Shown here: in pieces, positions 17,475-26,476 of the stretch
Numbering within the stretch: the first letter of the stretch is position 1
Layout: every line of letters starts with the position of its first letter
From: Streptomyces sp. NBC_01304
GTDB lineage: Bacteria > Actinomycetota > Actinomycetes > Streptomycetales > Streptomycetaceae
DNA: 64,000 nt
Direction of reading: 5' to 3'
Assembly (NCBI RefSeq): GCF_035975855.1
Contig: NZ_CP109055.1
Location: 434,001 to 498,000 of the forward strand
Notes under the pieces: model-generated
Told to the model about the DNA's origin: nothing
Databases searched by the model: none
The model's input: the letters and a program-made list of their open reading frames with translations, nothing else
Made by a program: the position numbers and the translations under genes

Positions 17475-19469
17475 TCACCGTCCGTGCGCGGCCCGGTAGC
17501 CCAGGCCGAACCCGCGCTCGTACAACGGATTCGTCGTGTCGTCGGGCACGTCGCCGAGCTGGGCCTCCACCTCCTTCTGGGACGAAGGCAGCTCGAAGGG
17601 CAGCTTGCCGCCCGGACTGCGCTCGCCGAAGACGGTGTCGAGCAGGACGCTGTCGGAGACTCCGTAGTTGGCCAACACCGCGTCGGCCTGACGGGCCATG
17701 TCGGTGAGGACCAACGGCCGGTCCAGCTTGGGGATCGCGACGGTAGGAGTACCGCTCTTCGCGGCCGCCAGGAAGGCCTTGTACGCCGGGTCCGAGGCGC
17801 TGAACTCCAGGCCGGTCAGGTCGGCACCGCCCCGGGGGTCGGCCAGCCGTACGAGCGCCAGATCGGCGTCGTCCGGGTCGGCGACCACGTTCAACCCGCG
17901 AGCCTTCGCCTCGGCCGCGGAGATTCCGTACAGGTAGACGTCACGGACCTTGCCGCGCTTGGCCGGCAGCGTCCGGTCGCTGTTCTTGAGGAGGGTCAGC
18001 GAATCGGCCTGTGCCCGGTCGCCCAGGGCCTGGAAGCCGGCGTTGCCGACGATGCGGCCCGCTGCCTGCTCGGAGACGTACGGGTCCTCGAACAGGCCCA
18101 GTTGGAACTTCTGCTCCAGCACCCGCCGGGCCGACTCGTCGACCCTCTTCTCGGTGACGAGCTTCCGCCTGACGGCCTGCACGACGTACGACGGCTCGTC
18201 GCTGCCGCCGATCTGGTCGACGCCCGCGTTCAGTGCGAGTGCGAAGCGCTCCAGTACGGTCTTGTCCTCCACGCCCCACGACATGCCGACGCCCCACGCC
18301 CCGAAGAAGGGAGCCGGCGGGCGGGTGTTGCGGCACTCCTCGGGACAACTGCCGGTGATGCCCCAGTCGGAGACGATGAGGCCGTCGAAGTCGTACGTCC
18401 CGCGCAGGAGGTCCTTCAGCAGGTAGGAGTTGAAGCCCGCGCCGACCTGATCGAGCTTGTGGCCCTTGTACGTCAGGTCCTTGAGGATCGAGTACGTGGG
18501 CATGATGCCGGACGTGTTCGCGGCGAATGCGCCCTGGAACGGCGTGATGTGGTCCTGGAAGTTCTTGCCGGGGAAGGTGGCGTACCGGCCGTAGTAGTAG
18601 TGGCTGTCGTAGCCGTTGGCCTGGGCGCCGTAGCCCACCCAGTGCTTGGTGACGGTGGCGACGCTGTCCGTGTCCAGCCCCGTGGATCCGCCCTGCAGGC
18701 CCTTGACGTAGGCGTTCACCTGGCGGCCGGCGTCCGTGGGGTCGGAGCCGAAGGTTCCGTTGATCCTGGTCCAGCGGGGCTCGGTGGCGATGTCCGCCTG
18801 TGGGGAGAGGCCTTCGGAGATGCCGACGGCCCGGTACTCACGGCGGATGACGTCGCCGAGTCTCTCGGTGAGCCGCGGGCTGTGCGCGGCGGCGATGCCG
18901 ATGGCGTCCGGCATGGCGGTCGTACCCGCGCCGGCGACGGTCTGGCCCTCGACGACCGCGAAGCCGTTGCGCGGGTCGGTGGAAATCATCACCGGGATGC
19001 CCAACCGCTGCTTCTCGGCGACCTGTTGCACCTGGTTGCTTGCCGCCGCGACCTTCTGCGGGGACTGCGACAGCCGGGTGATGGCCGTCGTGACATGGCG
19101 CTCGCCCACAAGTTGGGCCGTCTTGGCCGCGTCGTAGCCTTCGCCGGAGGCGGTCAGGGTGCCGTGGACCAGAAGCCCGGCCTTCTCCTGCAGCGTCATG
19201 CGGGACACCAGGTCCCGGGCACGTGCGGAGTCGCTCAGGCGCCAGTCCTCGTACGGAGTGAGCGAGCCGTTGCGGTCCAGGTCGCGAAAGCGCAGTCCGT
19301 GGGACTCGATCAGCGGTATGTCACGCGAGCCGAGCCGGGGCTGTACGGAGGGCCGTCCATGGGCGCCGGCCGACGGGCTGAGCACGCCCGCCTGGGCCAG
19401 GAGTGCGGCGACGGCGGTCATCGCGGCCAACGCCGCCGGCCTTCTCGCGCCGCGGATACGTGAAGGCAT
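17475..19469 (-). CDS. secreted glycoside hydrolase family 3 (beta-glucosidase type)
   Basis: The 664-residue precursor starts MPSRIRGARR with an alanine-rich signal peptide ending near SAGAHG. The GH3 (alpha/beta)8 barrel carries the KHWVGYGA motif near residue 270 and the nucleophile Asp near residue 367 in DFDGLIVSDWG. The following alpha/beta sandwich domain has LLKNSDRTLPAKRG, as in plant-exoglucanase-type GH3 enzymes, and the protein ends with LYERGFGLGY. It would release glucose from beta-glucosides outside the cell; exact linkage cannot be read from sequence. An upstream in-frame start at 19505 is possible, but 19469 has an AGAGGA-type site. Confidence 0.88.
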   Translation of the reverse strand: MPSRIRGARRPAALAAMTAVAALLAQAGVLSPSAGAHGRPSVQPRLGSRDIPLIESHGLRFRDLDRNGSLTPYEDWRLSDSARARDLVSRMTLQEKAGLLVHGTLTASGEGYDAAKTAQLVGERHVTTAITRLSQSPQKVAAASNQVQQVAEKQRLGIPVMISTDPRNGFAVVEGQTVAGAGTTAMPDAIGIAAAHSPRLTERLGDVIRREYRAVGISEGLSPQADIATEPRWTRINGTFGSDPTDAGRQVNAYVKGLQGGSTGLDTDSVATVTKHWVGYGAQANGYDSHYYYGRYATFPGKNFQDHITPFQGAFAANTSGIMPTYSILKDLTYKGHKLDQVGAGFNSYLLKDLLRGTYDFDGLIVSDWGITGSCPEECRNTRPPAPFFGAWGVGMSWGVEDKTVLERFALALNAGVDQIGGSDEPSYVVQAVRRKLVTEKRVDESARRVLEQKFQLGLFEDPYVSEQAAGRIVGNAGFQALGDRAQADSLTLLKNSDRTLPAKRGKVRDVYLYGISAAEAKARGLNVVADPDDADLALVRLADPRGGADLTGLEFSASDPAYKAFLAAAKSGTPTVAIPKLDRPLVLTDMARQADAVLANYGVSDSVLLDTVFGERSPGGKLPFELPSSQKEVEAQLGDVPDDTTNPLYERGFGLGYRAAHGR

Positions 19470-19857
19470 GGAGGGGTTCCTCTCCGTCGAGGTGCAACAA
19501 GTCATTCAAGGTATGAAGTGGTGACTCGATTAAGCGCCTTCAAAGTAGGGGCCCGTATTCACTTGTGACAAGAGATGTGCACGGATCATGCTCGCTGAGT
19601 TCAACTCATGTCGGCGAAGGGGGCTTCACGCTCCAGGACGCTGCCGACCCGGCATCACGGCCGAGGCCTCGTCGAAGATGTCGGGGTGGGGGGTGAGCAC
19701 CATGCGCGGCCACCCACCGACCAGACCCAGCCAGGCCGCCGCGAGTGCGGCGCGACAGCCGAGGTGACGTCGCCGAGGACCTGGCCCCCGCCGGCCGATC
19801 CGCGTGGGGCGGGTCGATAGCCTGCCCGGGCAGTCGACGACAGACGAGGGGCCAGGC
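19470..19857. other. divergent intergenic region
   Basis: This 388-nt region separates the GH3 gene (minus) from the EF-Tu-like gene (plus). It contains a locally A/T-richer part at 19500-19580 suited to promoters. The minus strand from about 19700 to 19626 reads LVGGWPRMVLTPHPDIFDEA in one frame, protein-like but without start or family; it may be a gene relic. Confidence 0.35.
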
Positions 19858-20412
19858 ATGTGGGGTAGGCGGCGGAAAATCGGCCGGGGGCCGTTGGTAC
19901 AGGCGGCGGTCATAGGCGCCGCGGGGCACGGCAAGAGCACCCTGGTGCAGGCCTTGACCGAGGTCGTGCCCCAGGAGTTTCGGCAACCGGCGCAGCCACT
20001 CGGGCAATTCGGCACGGCACGCGGCTCCTACCAGCTGTACGACAGCCCCGACCTGGACTCCTTCCGCTCCCGACTCGCCGTCGGTGCCGGGCAGTTGGGC
20101 GGTGCAGTGCTGGCCGTCTCCGCCGAGGACGGTCCCATGCCGGACACCCGGGAGTATCTGGAGGCGGCACGGGCGGCGGGCGTGACACAGGTCGCGGTGT
20201 TCCTCGGCAAGTGCGACCTGGTCAACGACCCGGAGATCACGGAAATAATCGAGCTCGAAATCCGCGAGCTGCTGCACGAGCTGGGCTACCCCGGGGACCA
20301 GTGCCCGGTCGTGCACGGCTCCGCGTTGCGGGCGATGCACCAAGCCGGCTCCCGGCAGGGGCGCCGCGACGTGGTACGTCTGACGGAGGCCCTCGACGGT
20401 CACTTCGGCTGA
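19858..20412 (+). CDS. miniature EF-Tu-like GTPase (G domain only)
   Basis: The 184-residue protein corresponds only to the GTP-binding domain of elongation factor Tu; domains 2 and 3 are absent. The P loop is GAAGHGKST (residues 20-28), close to EF-Tu GHVDHGKTT. The DxPGH switch motif is degenerate (YDSPDLDSFRSR, near residue 62). The stretch AVSAEDGPMPDTREYLEAAR aligns with EF-Tu DGPMPQTREH. The NKCD guanine motif has become GKCD (FLGKCDLVNDPE, residues 117-120), and ELLHELGYPGDQCPVVHGSAL matches the end of the EF-Tu G domain (quoted in part). ATG 19858 follows GAGGGG; a GTG 18 codons upstream is less likely. It may bind or sense a factor rather than deliver tRNA. Confidence 0.75.
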   Translation: MWGRRRKIGRGPLVQAAVIGAAGHGKSTLVQALTEVVPQEFRQPAQPLGQFGTARGSYQLYDSPDLDSFRSRLAVGAGQLGGAVLAVSAEDGPMPDTREYLEAARAAGVTQVAVFLGKCDLVNDPEITEIIELEIRELLHELGYPGDQCPVVHGSALRAMHQAGSRQGRRDVVRLTEALDGHFG

Positions 20413-20602
20413 CACCGGATCGGCCTCCCCCGGCGGGGTGCTGCCGTGCGACAGCCTCGTACGGGTGCAAAGTCAGCAGCCCGCAGGCTTGGGGTATGGG
20501 CCGCCGGCACGGACAACTCGCTTGGACGCACTTGCGTGTGTGCGCCGTGCGAGAGCGCGCCGTGCGGCCCATCAGCTTCCCGGGCCCCGTCGAACGGGCG
20601 GA

Positions 20603-21436
20603 TCAGCGCAGTCCGGCGAAGAGATCGTCCTCGGGTGCGGTGGAGCCGGTGGCGTCCTTGACCCGCACGAAGGTCTCCATGCCCATCAGCTCGCCGAACC
20701 TCTCCTTGCCCATCTTGAGGAAGAAGATGTTCTCGCCCTGACTGGCGTGCGCGGCCAGCGCATCGAACTTCTGGCCGCTGAATGCGAGGGTGTCGACCCA
20801 CGTGGTGATCTCGTCGTCGGGCAGGCCGATCTCGGCCATCGCCGCAGCCTCGGCAGGATCCGGCTCCGGCATGTCCGGATGCAGCTCGCGCATGAGCTCG
20901 CCGAAGCGCTGCATCCCCGAGCGGGGCATCGTCGTCCAGTACACCTTCGGCGTCAGCTCGACCATCTCCAGCGCGGCCATCGTGATGCGGTGGGCCTGGA
21001 TGTGGTCGGGGTGCCCGTAGAAGCCGTTCTCGTCGTAGGTGACGACCACATCGGGCCGGTAGTGCCGCATGAGCTCCGCAAGGCGGGCGGCGCCCTCCTC
21101 CACCGGGGTCTGCCAGAAGGATCCGGGGGCGTCGTTGCTCGCCCAGCCCATCATTCCGGAGTCGGCATAGTCCAGCATTTCCAGATCGCTGATCTTCAGG
21201 ACGTCACAGCTCTCCTTGAGTTCTTGACGCCGCATCAGCGCGACGGCCGCCGGATCATGACCGGGATCCCCCGGCTTGACACCCCCCGGTCCGTCACCGC
21301 AGCCGCCGTCGGTACAGGTCACGAGAACCGTGCGGATGCCTTCCGCCGCATATCGCGCCAGGACCCCGCCGGTTCCGGTGGCCTCGTCGTCGGGGTGGGC
21401 GTGTACAGCCATGAGCGTCAACGGCCGGTCAGTCAT
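20603..21436 (-). CDS. PIG-L family deacetylase, Mca-like (mycothiol conjugate amidase type)
   Basis: AGGAGG eight nt upstream fixes ATG 21436. The 277-residue protein has the zinc motif AHPDDE at residues 12-17 and the matching GHPDHIQAH block near residue 145, with TYDENGFYGHPDH typical of the MshB/Mca branch. Mca cleaves mycothiol S-conjugates to mercapturic acids for export, and MshB makes GlcN-inositol during mycothiol synthesis. The length and the C-terminal ENIFFLKMGKERFGE segment fit Mca better than MshB, but paralogs of other substrate range are common in Streptomyces. It is monocistronic as far as can be seen. Confidence 0.8.
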   Translation of the reverse strand: MTDRPLTLMAVHAHPDDEATGTGGVLARYAAEGIRTVLVTCTDGGCGDGPGGVKPGDPGHDPAAVALMRRQELKESCDVLKISDLEMLDYADSGMMGWASNDAPGSFWQTPVEEGAARLAELMRHYRPDVVVTYDENGFYGHPDHIQAHRITMAALEMVELTPKVYWTTMPRSGMQRFGELMRELHPDMPEPDPAEAAAMAEIGLPDDEITTWVDTLAFSGQKFDALAAHASQGENIFFLKMGKERFGELMGMETFVRVKDATGSTAPEDDLFAGLR

Positions 21437-21765
21437 GAAGCAGTCCTCCTGCAGAAAAATGTCTTGGTCCGAGTGCACGGCAGGCGTACCGCGCCCCGAG
21501 GGCCCGGATCCTGGCGGGCCGGACGACCCTGGTGGTCTCCGCGTTCCCCGCCGTGCGGCGCCGGCCCCTCGGTCGATGCAACCGCGCAGGCCGGACCGAC
21601 TGTTCCCGGCACGGCCACTTGATCTTCCGAGCATCGGCCTTTCAAGGCAAACGACAGGCTCGACCCACACGTCGCAGCGCAGCCTCGGATCCGGCTTCCA
21701 TCCGGCACCGGAACGGATCGCTCGATGAGCGCGCGACCATCTGCCGTCTGTTCGGTAGAAGGCGG
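21437..21765. other. intergenic stretch, nothing recognised
   Basis: These 329 nt lie between the Mca-like gene start and the end of the phosphatase gene. No gene, clear hairpin or operator was found. Confidence 0.3.
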
Positions 21766-22386
21766 TCAGGGCGTGCGGAGCTGAGGGGGAAACCCGGTCC
21801 AGCGCAGCTCGTCCGGGAGGTGGCTCACGTCGTTGTAGACGAGGACGGTTGCGGGCCGGGCCTCGGCGTAGCGAATCACGGTCAGTGCCGCGTTACCGTG
21901 GGTGAGACTCATCCAGCGCCAGGGCGGCGCATCCAGAGCGGCACGGACGAGCCAGGCGACGAGGAACGCGTGGGTGACGACAAGGTCATGCCGGGGTGCA
22001 TCCCCGTGCTCCACCGGTCCGGTGAAGTCCGCGACTGCCCGGCGGGCAAGCTCCGCACCATGTGTACGCTCCGCGGCCGAAACCGAGCCCAGACGCGACA
22101 GCATGGCGTCGGCAATTTCCGAGGGGAGCTCGCCTCGATCCGGCACATACGGAACGTAGTCCCCAGCCGTCTCGCACTCGCGCAGTGGCACCCCGCTCAC
22201 CTGCTCTGCGATCAACCGCGCCGTCTGCGCCGCACGGGGCAGCGGACCGTGGTGGACCGCCGTCAGCGGTACCTCATGCAGACGCCGGCCCAGCAGCTCT
22301 GCCTGCCGCCGCCCGCCCTCTGTCAGCCCGCCCTCTTCGGAGGTGGCTTCACCGTGACGGGCAAGGTACAAATATCGATCTTGCAT
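21766..22386 (-). CDS. histidine phosphatase family protein
   Basis: The 206-residue product begins MQDRYLYLARHGEATSEEGG, with the RHG phosphoacceptor motif at its N-terminus. Further family marks are LTEGGRRQAELLGRRL, HHGPLPRAAQTARLIAE with the second arginine, and the late histidine in DLVVTHAFLVAWLV. It would remove phosphate from a small molecule or protein; the substrate is unknown. A GTG six codons upstream is an alternative start. The gene shares its strand with the downstream Mca-like gene but is 329 nt away. Confidence 0.85.
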   Translation of the reverse strand: MQDRYLYLARHGEATSEEGGLTEGGRRQAELLGRRLHEVPLTAVHHGPLPRAAQTARLIAEQVSGVPLRECETAGDYVPYVPDRGELPSEIADAMLSRLGSVSAAERTHGAELARRAVADFTGPVEHGDAPRHDLVVTHAFLVAWLVRAALDAPPWRWMSLTHGNAALTVIRYAEARPATVLVYNDVSHLPDELRWTGFPPQLRTP

Positions 22387-22471
22387 GCCGAGGTGGACGC
22401 CCACCTTCAGCCATCGGTTCCCACAACCAGAGATGGCCGACGGTCGCTTACATCGAAGCTCGAAACAACCA

Positions 22472-22494
22472 CGTCCCCGCCAGTGGCGGGGACG
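22472..22494 (-). terminator. terminator of the PQQ-type dehydrogenase gene
   Basis: CGTCCCCGCC (22472-22481) and GGCGGGGACG (22485-22494) form a perfect 10-bp stem with a 3-nt loop, 45 nt past the stop codon on the minus strand. Confidence 0.7.
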
Positions 22495-22539
22495 CTGTGT
22501 CGTGCGGCGGGCAGCGCCCCCGCAGGCCGACTCCCCAGG

Positions 22540-25374
22540 TCAGGGCAACGTCCATTTCTGGTTGGAGGTGGCGGCGCAGGTCCACAGGATGAGGCGGGTG
22601 CCGTTGGCGGAGCTTGCGCCTTCGACGTCGAGGCATTTGCCGGAGTTGGGATTGCGCAGCGTCCCGTCGGCTTGCGCCTGCCAGGACTGGGCCCCGGTGT
22701 TGTTGCAGTCATAGAGCTGGATCTTGGTGCCGTTGGCCGTGCCCGCCCCGGCGACATCGAGGCACTTGTTCAGGGCGCGCAGCGTGCCGTCGCCCGGCAG
22801 CGTCCACTTCTGAGCAGCGGTGCCGTTGCAGTCGTAGAGCTGGATGGCCGTGCCGTTCGCCGTGTTGGCGCCGGCCACGTCCATGCACTTACCGCCCAAC
22901 CCCTTCACCACCCCCATGCGCAAGCTGTGGCCCGTGGTGCTGAAGGCGAAGTCGTCCACGTCGAAGAGCGAGCCGCTGCCGCCCTTGAAGACGAGGTAGA
23001 GGGTGGTCGTGGTGGCGGGCTGGTTGGCCAGGGCGGTGCTGACGTCCTGGAAGGTCACCCAGCCACCGGTCACCGGCACCTGAACGGTGCCGAGCAGCGC
23101 CCCGGTGGTGGAGCCGGCGCGCACCTCGATGGTGCCGCCGGCGCCGCCGGAGGAGACGCGTGCGGTGAATCGGGTGGCGTCGTCGAGGGCGTACGGCTTG
23201 AAGGAGATCCAGTCGCCGTTCTCGATGTAGCCCACCGTCTTGCCGCCGTGCGCGGGGTCGTGGCTGGTGACCTGTACGCCCTGTGAATCGCCGTAGTGCT
23301 CCGCCTGGCGGTGGCTCGGCTGGCTGATGTGCTGGTCGTGGGTGGTCAGCGCGGGCTGTCCGTTCGCGCCCTTGTCGGTGTACTCCGCGTCCCAGACGCC
23401 GAAGATGTTGGCGTTCGGGTCGTGCTCGCCGTCGGCGAGGGTCTGTACGGTGCCGGAGCAGCCGGTCTTGGACGTCTGCGGGTGGCCGTGGCTGTCGTGC
23501 CCGACGATGAAACTGATCTTGACCTTGGCGCAGTCGATGGTGCCGTCCTCGCGGTCGGTCACGGTCACCTTGTACGGAACGGCCGCGCCCGGATCGATGA
23601 TCCGGCCCTCGACGGGCAGCTCCAGTTTCACGGTCGGCGCGGTGTTGCCGACGGTGATCTGCACGGAGGCCGAGCCGCTCTTGCCGGTGTTGTCGGAGAC
23701 GGTGAGCGTGGCCGTGTACTGGCCGTTGGTGGTGTAGGTGTGGGAGGGGTTGGCGGCGCTCGAGATGGCGCCGTCACCGAACTTCCAGGCGTAGGTGACG
23801 GGGTCGCCGTCCGGGTCCGAGCTGCCGGTGGAGGAGAAGGCGACGGTCAGCGGGGCCTTGCCGGAGGTCTTGTCGGCCTTGGCCTGGGCGATCGGGGAGC
23901 GGCCGCCGGTGACGTTCTCGATGCGGTACAGGGCGGAGTTCGCATCGCCGTTGAAGTAGCCGGTGCCGTAGTCCAGGACGTACAGGGCACCGTCCGGCCC
24001 GAACGCCATGTCCATCACCTGCGTCCCGCTCCACGGGAAGGAGTTGATGGACTGCACGGTGCCGTCCGTGCCCTGCGCGATCCGCTTGATCCAGCGGCGG
24101 CCGAACTCCCCGGCGAAGAAGTTCCCGTCGTAGGACTGGGGGAACTTCACGTCGGAGGGGTTGGCCGCGTCGTAGCGGTAGACCGGGCCGCCCATCGGGG
24201 ACTCGGAGCCACTGCCGAACTCGGGCACGGAGCCGCCGTCGTACGGGATCCACGCGGGCTGGGCGGCGGGCAGGTCCGTGAGGCCGGTGTTGCGCGGCGA
24301 AGTGTTCTTCGGTGCCGCGCAGTTGAACTTGGCACCCGAGGTGTTGGTGGCGAAGTCGTAGTCGACGTAGGCGTCGTTCTTGCCGGTGCAGTACGGCCAG
24401 CCGTAGTTCCCGGCCTTGGTGATCCGGTTGAACTCCACCTGTCCTGCCGGTCCGCGCGAGGCGCTGGCGGTGCCGGCGTCGGGCCCGTAGTCCCCGACGA
24501 ACACCGTCCCGGTGGGCTTGTCGACGCTCATCCGGAACGGGTTGCGGAAGCCCATCGCGTAGATCTCGGGCCGGGTCTTGGCAGTTCCGGGCGCGAAGAG
24601 GTTGCCGGAGGGTATGGCGTACGAGCCGTCCCCGTTGACCTTGATGCGCAGGATCTTGCCGCGCAGGTCGTTGGTGTTCCCGGCGCCGCGCTGGGAGTCG
24701 TACGCGGGATTGCGGTTGGCCCGCTCGTCGATGGGCGTGTAGCCGTCGGAGGCGAAGGGGTTGGAGTCGTCGCCGGTCGACAGGTAGAGGTTGCCGGCCT
24801 TGTCGAAGTCGATGTCGCCGCCGACGTGACAGCAGATGCCGCGGGAGGCGGGCACGTCCAGGACCTTCTTCTCGCTCGCGGCATCGAGCGTGCCGTCCTG
24901 CTTCAGGACGAAGCGGGAGAGCCGGTTGACGCCGTCGAAGGGGGCGAAGTCGGCGGCGCTCCCGGTGGCGGGGGCATCGCCCGCAGGGGTGGAGAGCTTG
25001 GGCGCGTAGTACAGGTAGACGTACCGGTTGGACGAGAAACCGGGGTCGACGCCGATGCCCTGCAGGCCTTCTTCGTCATGGCTGTAGACGTCGAGCTTGC
25101 CGGACACCTTGGTGGTTCCGGCGGCGTCGGTGAGTCGCAGCGTGCCGTCGCGCGAGGTGTGCAGGACCGAGCGGTCCGGCAGCACCGCCATGGTCATCGG
25201 CTCGCCCGTCTCTGCGACGCCCTTGGCGAGGGTGACCTGCTGGAACTCCTCCGCTGCGGCTCGTGGTCGAGGTGCCTCGGCCGCACCCGCCGCGGGTGCG
25301 AGCAGGCCTGCCGCAAGCAGGGTGGCGGCGGCTAATGCGGTGAGCGGGTACCACGTTGATCGTCTCTTGCGCAC
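22540..25374 (-). CDS. secreted PQQ-type sugar dehydrogenase with PKD, CBM6-like and ricin-lectin modules (TTA codon)
   Basis: GTG 25374 follows GGGAGG with six-nt spacing. The 944-residue precursor has a signal peptide (residues 1-32). Residues 45-480 form a glucose/sorbosone dehydrogenase propeller, seen in HDEEGLQGIGVDPGF, ICCHVGGDIDFDKAGNLYLS and MGFRNPFRMSVD. A PKD domain follows (SSDPDGDPVTYAWKFGDG, near 510-585), then a linker with HDSHGHPQTSKTGC, a CBM6-like domain near 700-800 (YIENGDWISFKPY) and a three-fold ricin-B lectin at the C-terminus with repeated GKCMDVAGANTANGT and QLYDCNGTAAQKWTL. It probably oxidises a polysaccharide-bound sugar outside the cell. Codon 14 is TTA (25333-25335), implying bldA dependence. 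Confidence 0.87.
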   Translation of the reverse strand: MRKRRSTWYPLTALAAATLLAAGLLAPAAGAAEAPRPRAAAEEFQQVTLAKGVAETGEPMTMAVLPDRSVLHTSRDGTLRLTDAAGTTKVSGKLDVYSHDEEGLQGIGVDPGFSSNRYVYLYYAPKLSTPAGDAPATGSAADFAPFDGVNRLSRFVLKQDGTLDAASEKKVLDVPASRGICCHVGGDIDFDKAGNLYLSTGDDSNPFASDGYTPIDERANRNPAYDSQRGAGNTNDLRGKILRIKVNGDGSYAIPSGNLFAPGTAKTRPEIYAMGFRNPFRMSVDKPTGTVFVGDYGPDAGTASASRGPAGQVEFNRITKAGNYGWPYCTGKNDAYVDYDFATNTSGAKFNCAAPKNTSPRNTGLTDLPAAQPAWIPYDGGSVPEFGSGSESPMGGPVYRYDAANPSDVKFPQSYDGNFFAGEFGRRWIKRIAQGTDGTVQSINSFPWSGTQVMDMAFGPDGALYVLDYGTGYFNGDANSALYRIENVTGGRSPIAQAKADKTSGKAPLTVAFSSTGSSDPDGDPVTYAWKFGDGAISSAANPSHTYTTNGQYTATLTVSDNTGKSGSASVQITVGNTAPTVKLELPVEGRIIDPGAAVPYKVTVTDREDGTIDCAKVKISFIVGHDSHGHPQTSKTGCSGTVQTLADGEHDPNANIFGVWDAEYTDKGANGQPALTTHDQHISQPSHRQAEHYGDSQGVQVTSHDPAHGGKTVGYIENGDWISFKPYALDDATRFTARVSSGGAGGTIEVRAGSTTGALLGTVQVPVTGGWVTFQDVSTALANQPATTTTLYLVFKGGSGSLFDVDDFAFSTTGHSLRMGVVKGLGGKCMDVAGANTANGTAIQLYDCNGTAAQKWTLPGDGTLRALNKCLDVAGAGTANGTKIQLYDCNNTGAQSWQAQADGTLRNPNSGKCLDVEGASSANGTRLILWTCAATSNQKWTLP

Positions 25375-25703
25375 GGGTGCCTCCCGATCGGGGGGTGCCA
25401 ACAGCTGAACTGGGCTGTGGGGGGGAAGGCAGGCACGCGCCGTCGCGCCTGAAGAGTCGGCCTGTGTGGGGTAAGGCCGGTACATGCCAAGGAAGTTAGC
25501 GGCGTTCGTCCGTTCCCGGAACCCTCTTCGCGTGCCGAGGTCCAGCCTTTATCCACGATCAGGACAAAGGTGTAGGGCGTTCAATGACGCCGTTCCCGAT
25601 CACTGCCACGCCCGCCGCGTCCGGGCTGAGTCTTGGATGTCCGCCGCGTGAGGCAGATGGGGACCTCTGGTCGTCCAGTGCCCTTGATCAGTAGTGTCGC
25701 CGT
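25375..25703. other. divergent promoter region
   Basis: These 329 nt separate the PQQ-type gene (minus) and the DinB gene (plus). No operator palindrome or convincing promoter pair was recognised. Confidence 0.3.
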
Positions 25704-26207
25704 GTGATGAATTCCGAGCCGCGTGGCGATCTGCGACCGCCGAGTCTCAACGCCGATGAGAAGACGACTCTGCTGGCCTTCCTCAACTACTTGAGGGAAG
25801 CGGTCGCAGCCAAGGCGTCGGGGACATCCGACAAGGCACTCAGGACTGCTGGGGTGTCATCAGGGACCAGCATCCTCAGCCTCATCAAGCATCTGACCGC
25901 AGTTGAGCTCAATTGGTTTGCCTGGGCGTATGCCGGCGCTGACGTCGAGCCATGGGACGACGAGTCCCAACCTGGTGACGACGAGACTGCCGAGAGCCTG
26001 CTCACGGCTTACGATCAGGCGATCGGGCGGTGCAATGAGATCATCCACGCGTGCAATGACCTGGATCGGCCAGGCGCCCGTTCACTCCGCGAGACGCCTC
26101 CGCCAACGATGCGCTGGGTCTTGGTGCACATGATCGAGGAGACTGCTCGGCACGCCGGCCATGCTGACATCCTCCGTGAGCAGATCGACAGTTCGGTCGG
26201 CCGGTGA
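25704..26207 (+). CDS. DinB/DUF664 family protein
   Basis: The 167-residue protein shows the four-helix DinB/DUF664 pattern: an early arginine/leucine-rich helix (LLAFLNYLREAVAAK), a central histidine in LIKHLTAVELNWFAW, and the C-terminal metal motif HMIEETARHAGHADILRE. Three histidines could bind a divalent metal. Members include mycothiol- or bacillithiol-dependent S-transferases, but most actinobacterial copies have no proven substrate. Translation could start at GTG 25704 or at the adjoining ATG 25707. Confidence 0.85.
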   Translation: MMNSEPRGDLRPPSLNADEKTTLLAFLNYLREAVAAKASGTSDKALRTAGVSSGTSILSLIKHLTAVELNWFAWAYAGADVEPWDDESQPGDDETAESLLTAYDQAIGRCNEIIHACNDLDRPGARSLRETPPPTMRWVLVHMIEETARHAGHADILREQIDSSVGR

Positions 26208-26476
26208 GCCGACCCGGTGGGCAGGCCGGACCACGCCGCACTCGACCACGTACCGGGCCTTGTGGTCGCACCCGCAAGGAACGCACACGGGGAAAGCGAG
26301 CCTGTCCGAGCCCGCAGCCGGATCCACATCCAGAGCCTTGATCGTCAACGCTCGGCAAAGACGCTCCTTCAGGAAGTTCAAAGGACGGCGATGTGCGGCG
26401 CGCCTTGCTCCTTTCGGCTACAAGGTGGGCCTGTAGGCGGTTCAGTCATCCTCACCAACCGGAAAGCGTGCCAGGC

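Noticed and set aside
17484..19463. Plus-strand 659-codon frame opposite the GH3 gene
   Set aside because: Antisense of a well supported GH3 gene; composition is Val/Gly/Arg-rich without motifs.
19495..19560. Candidate imperfect palindrome TTGAAGGCGCTTAA upstream of the GH3 gene
   Set aside because: Fewer than two thirds of arm positions pair; not better than chance.
19506..19857. Protein-like minus-strand stretch LVGGWPRMVLTPHPDIFDEA
   Set aside because: Too short, no start and no recognisable family; kept only as a note in the intergenic entry.
26082..26381. A minus-strand frame with CVPCGCDHKARYVVEC
   Set aside because: It overlaps the DinB gene on the opposite strand, lacks a ribosome site and resembles no family; the cysteine pattern is probably chance.
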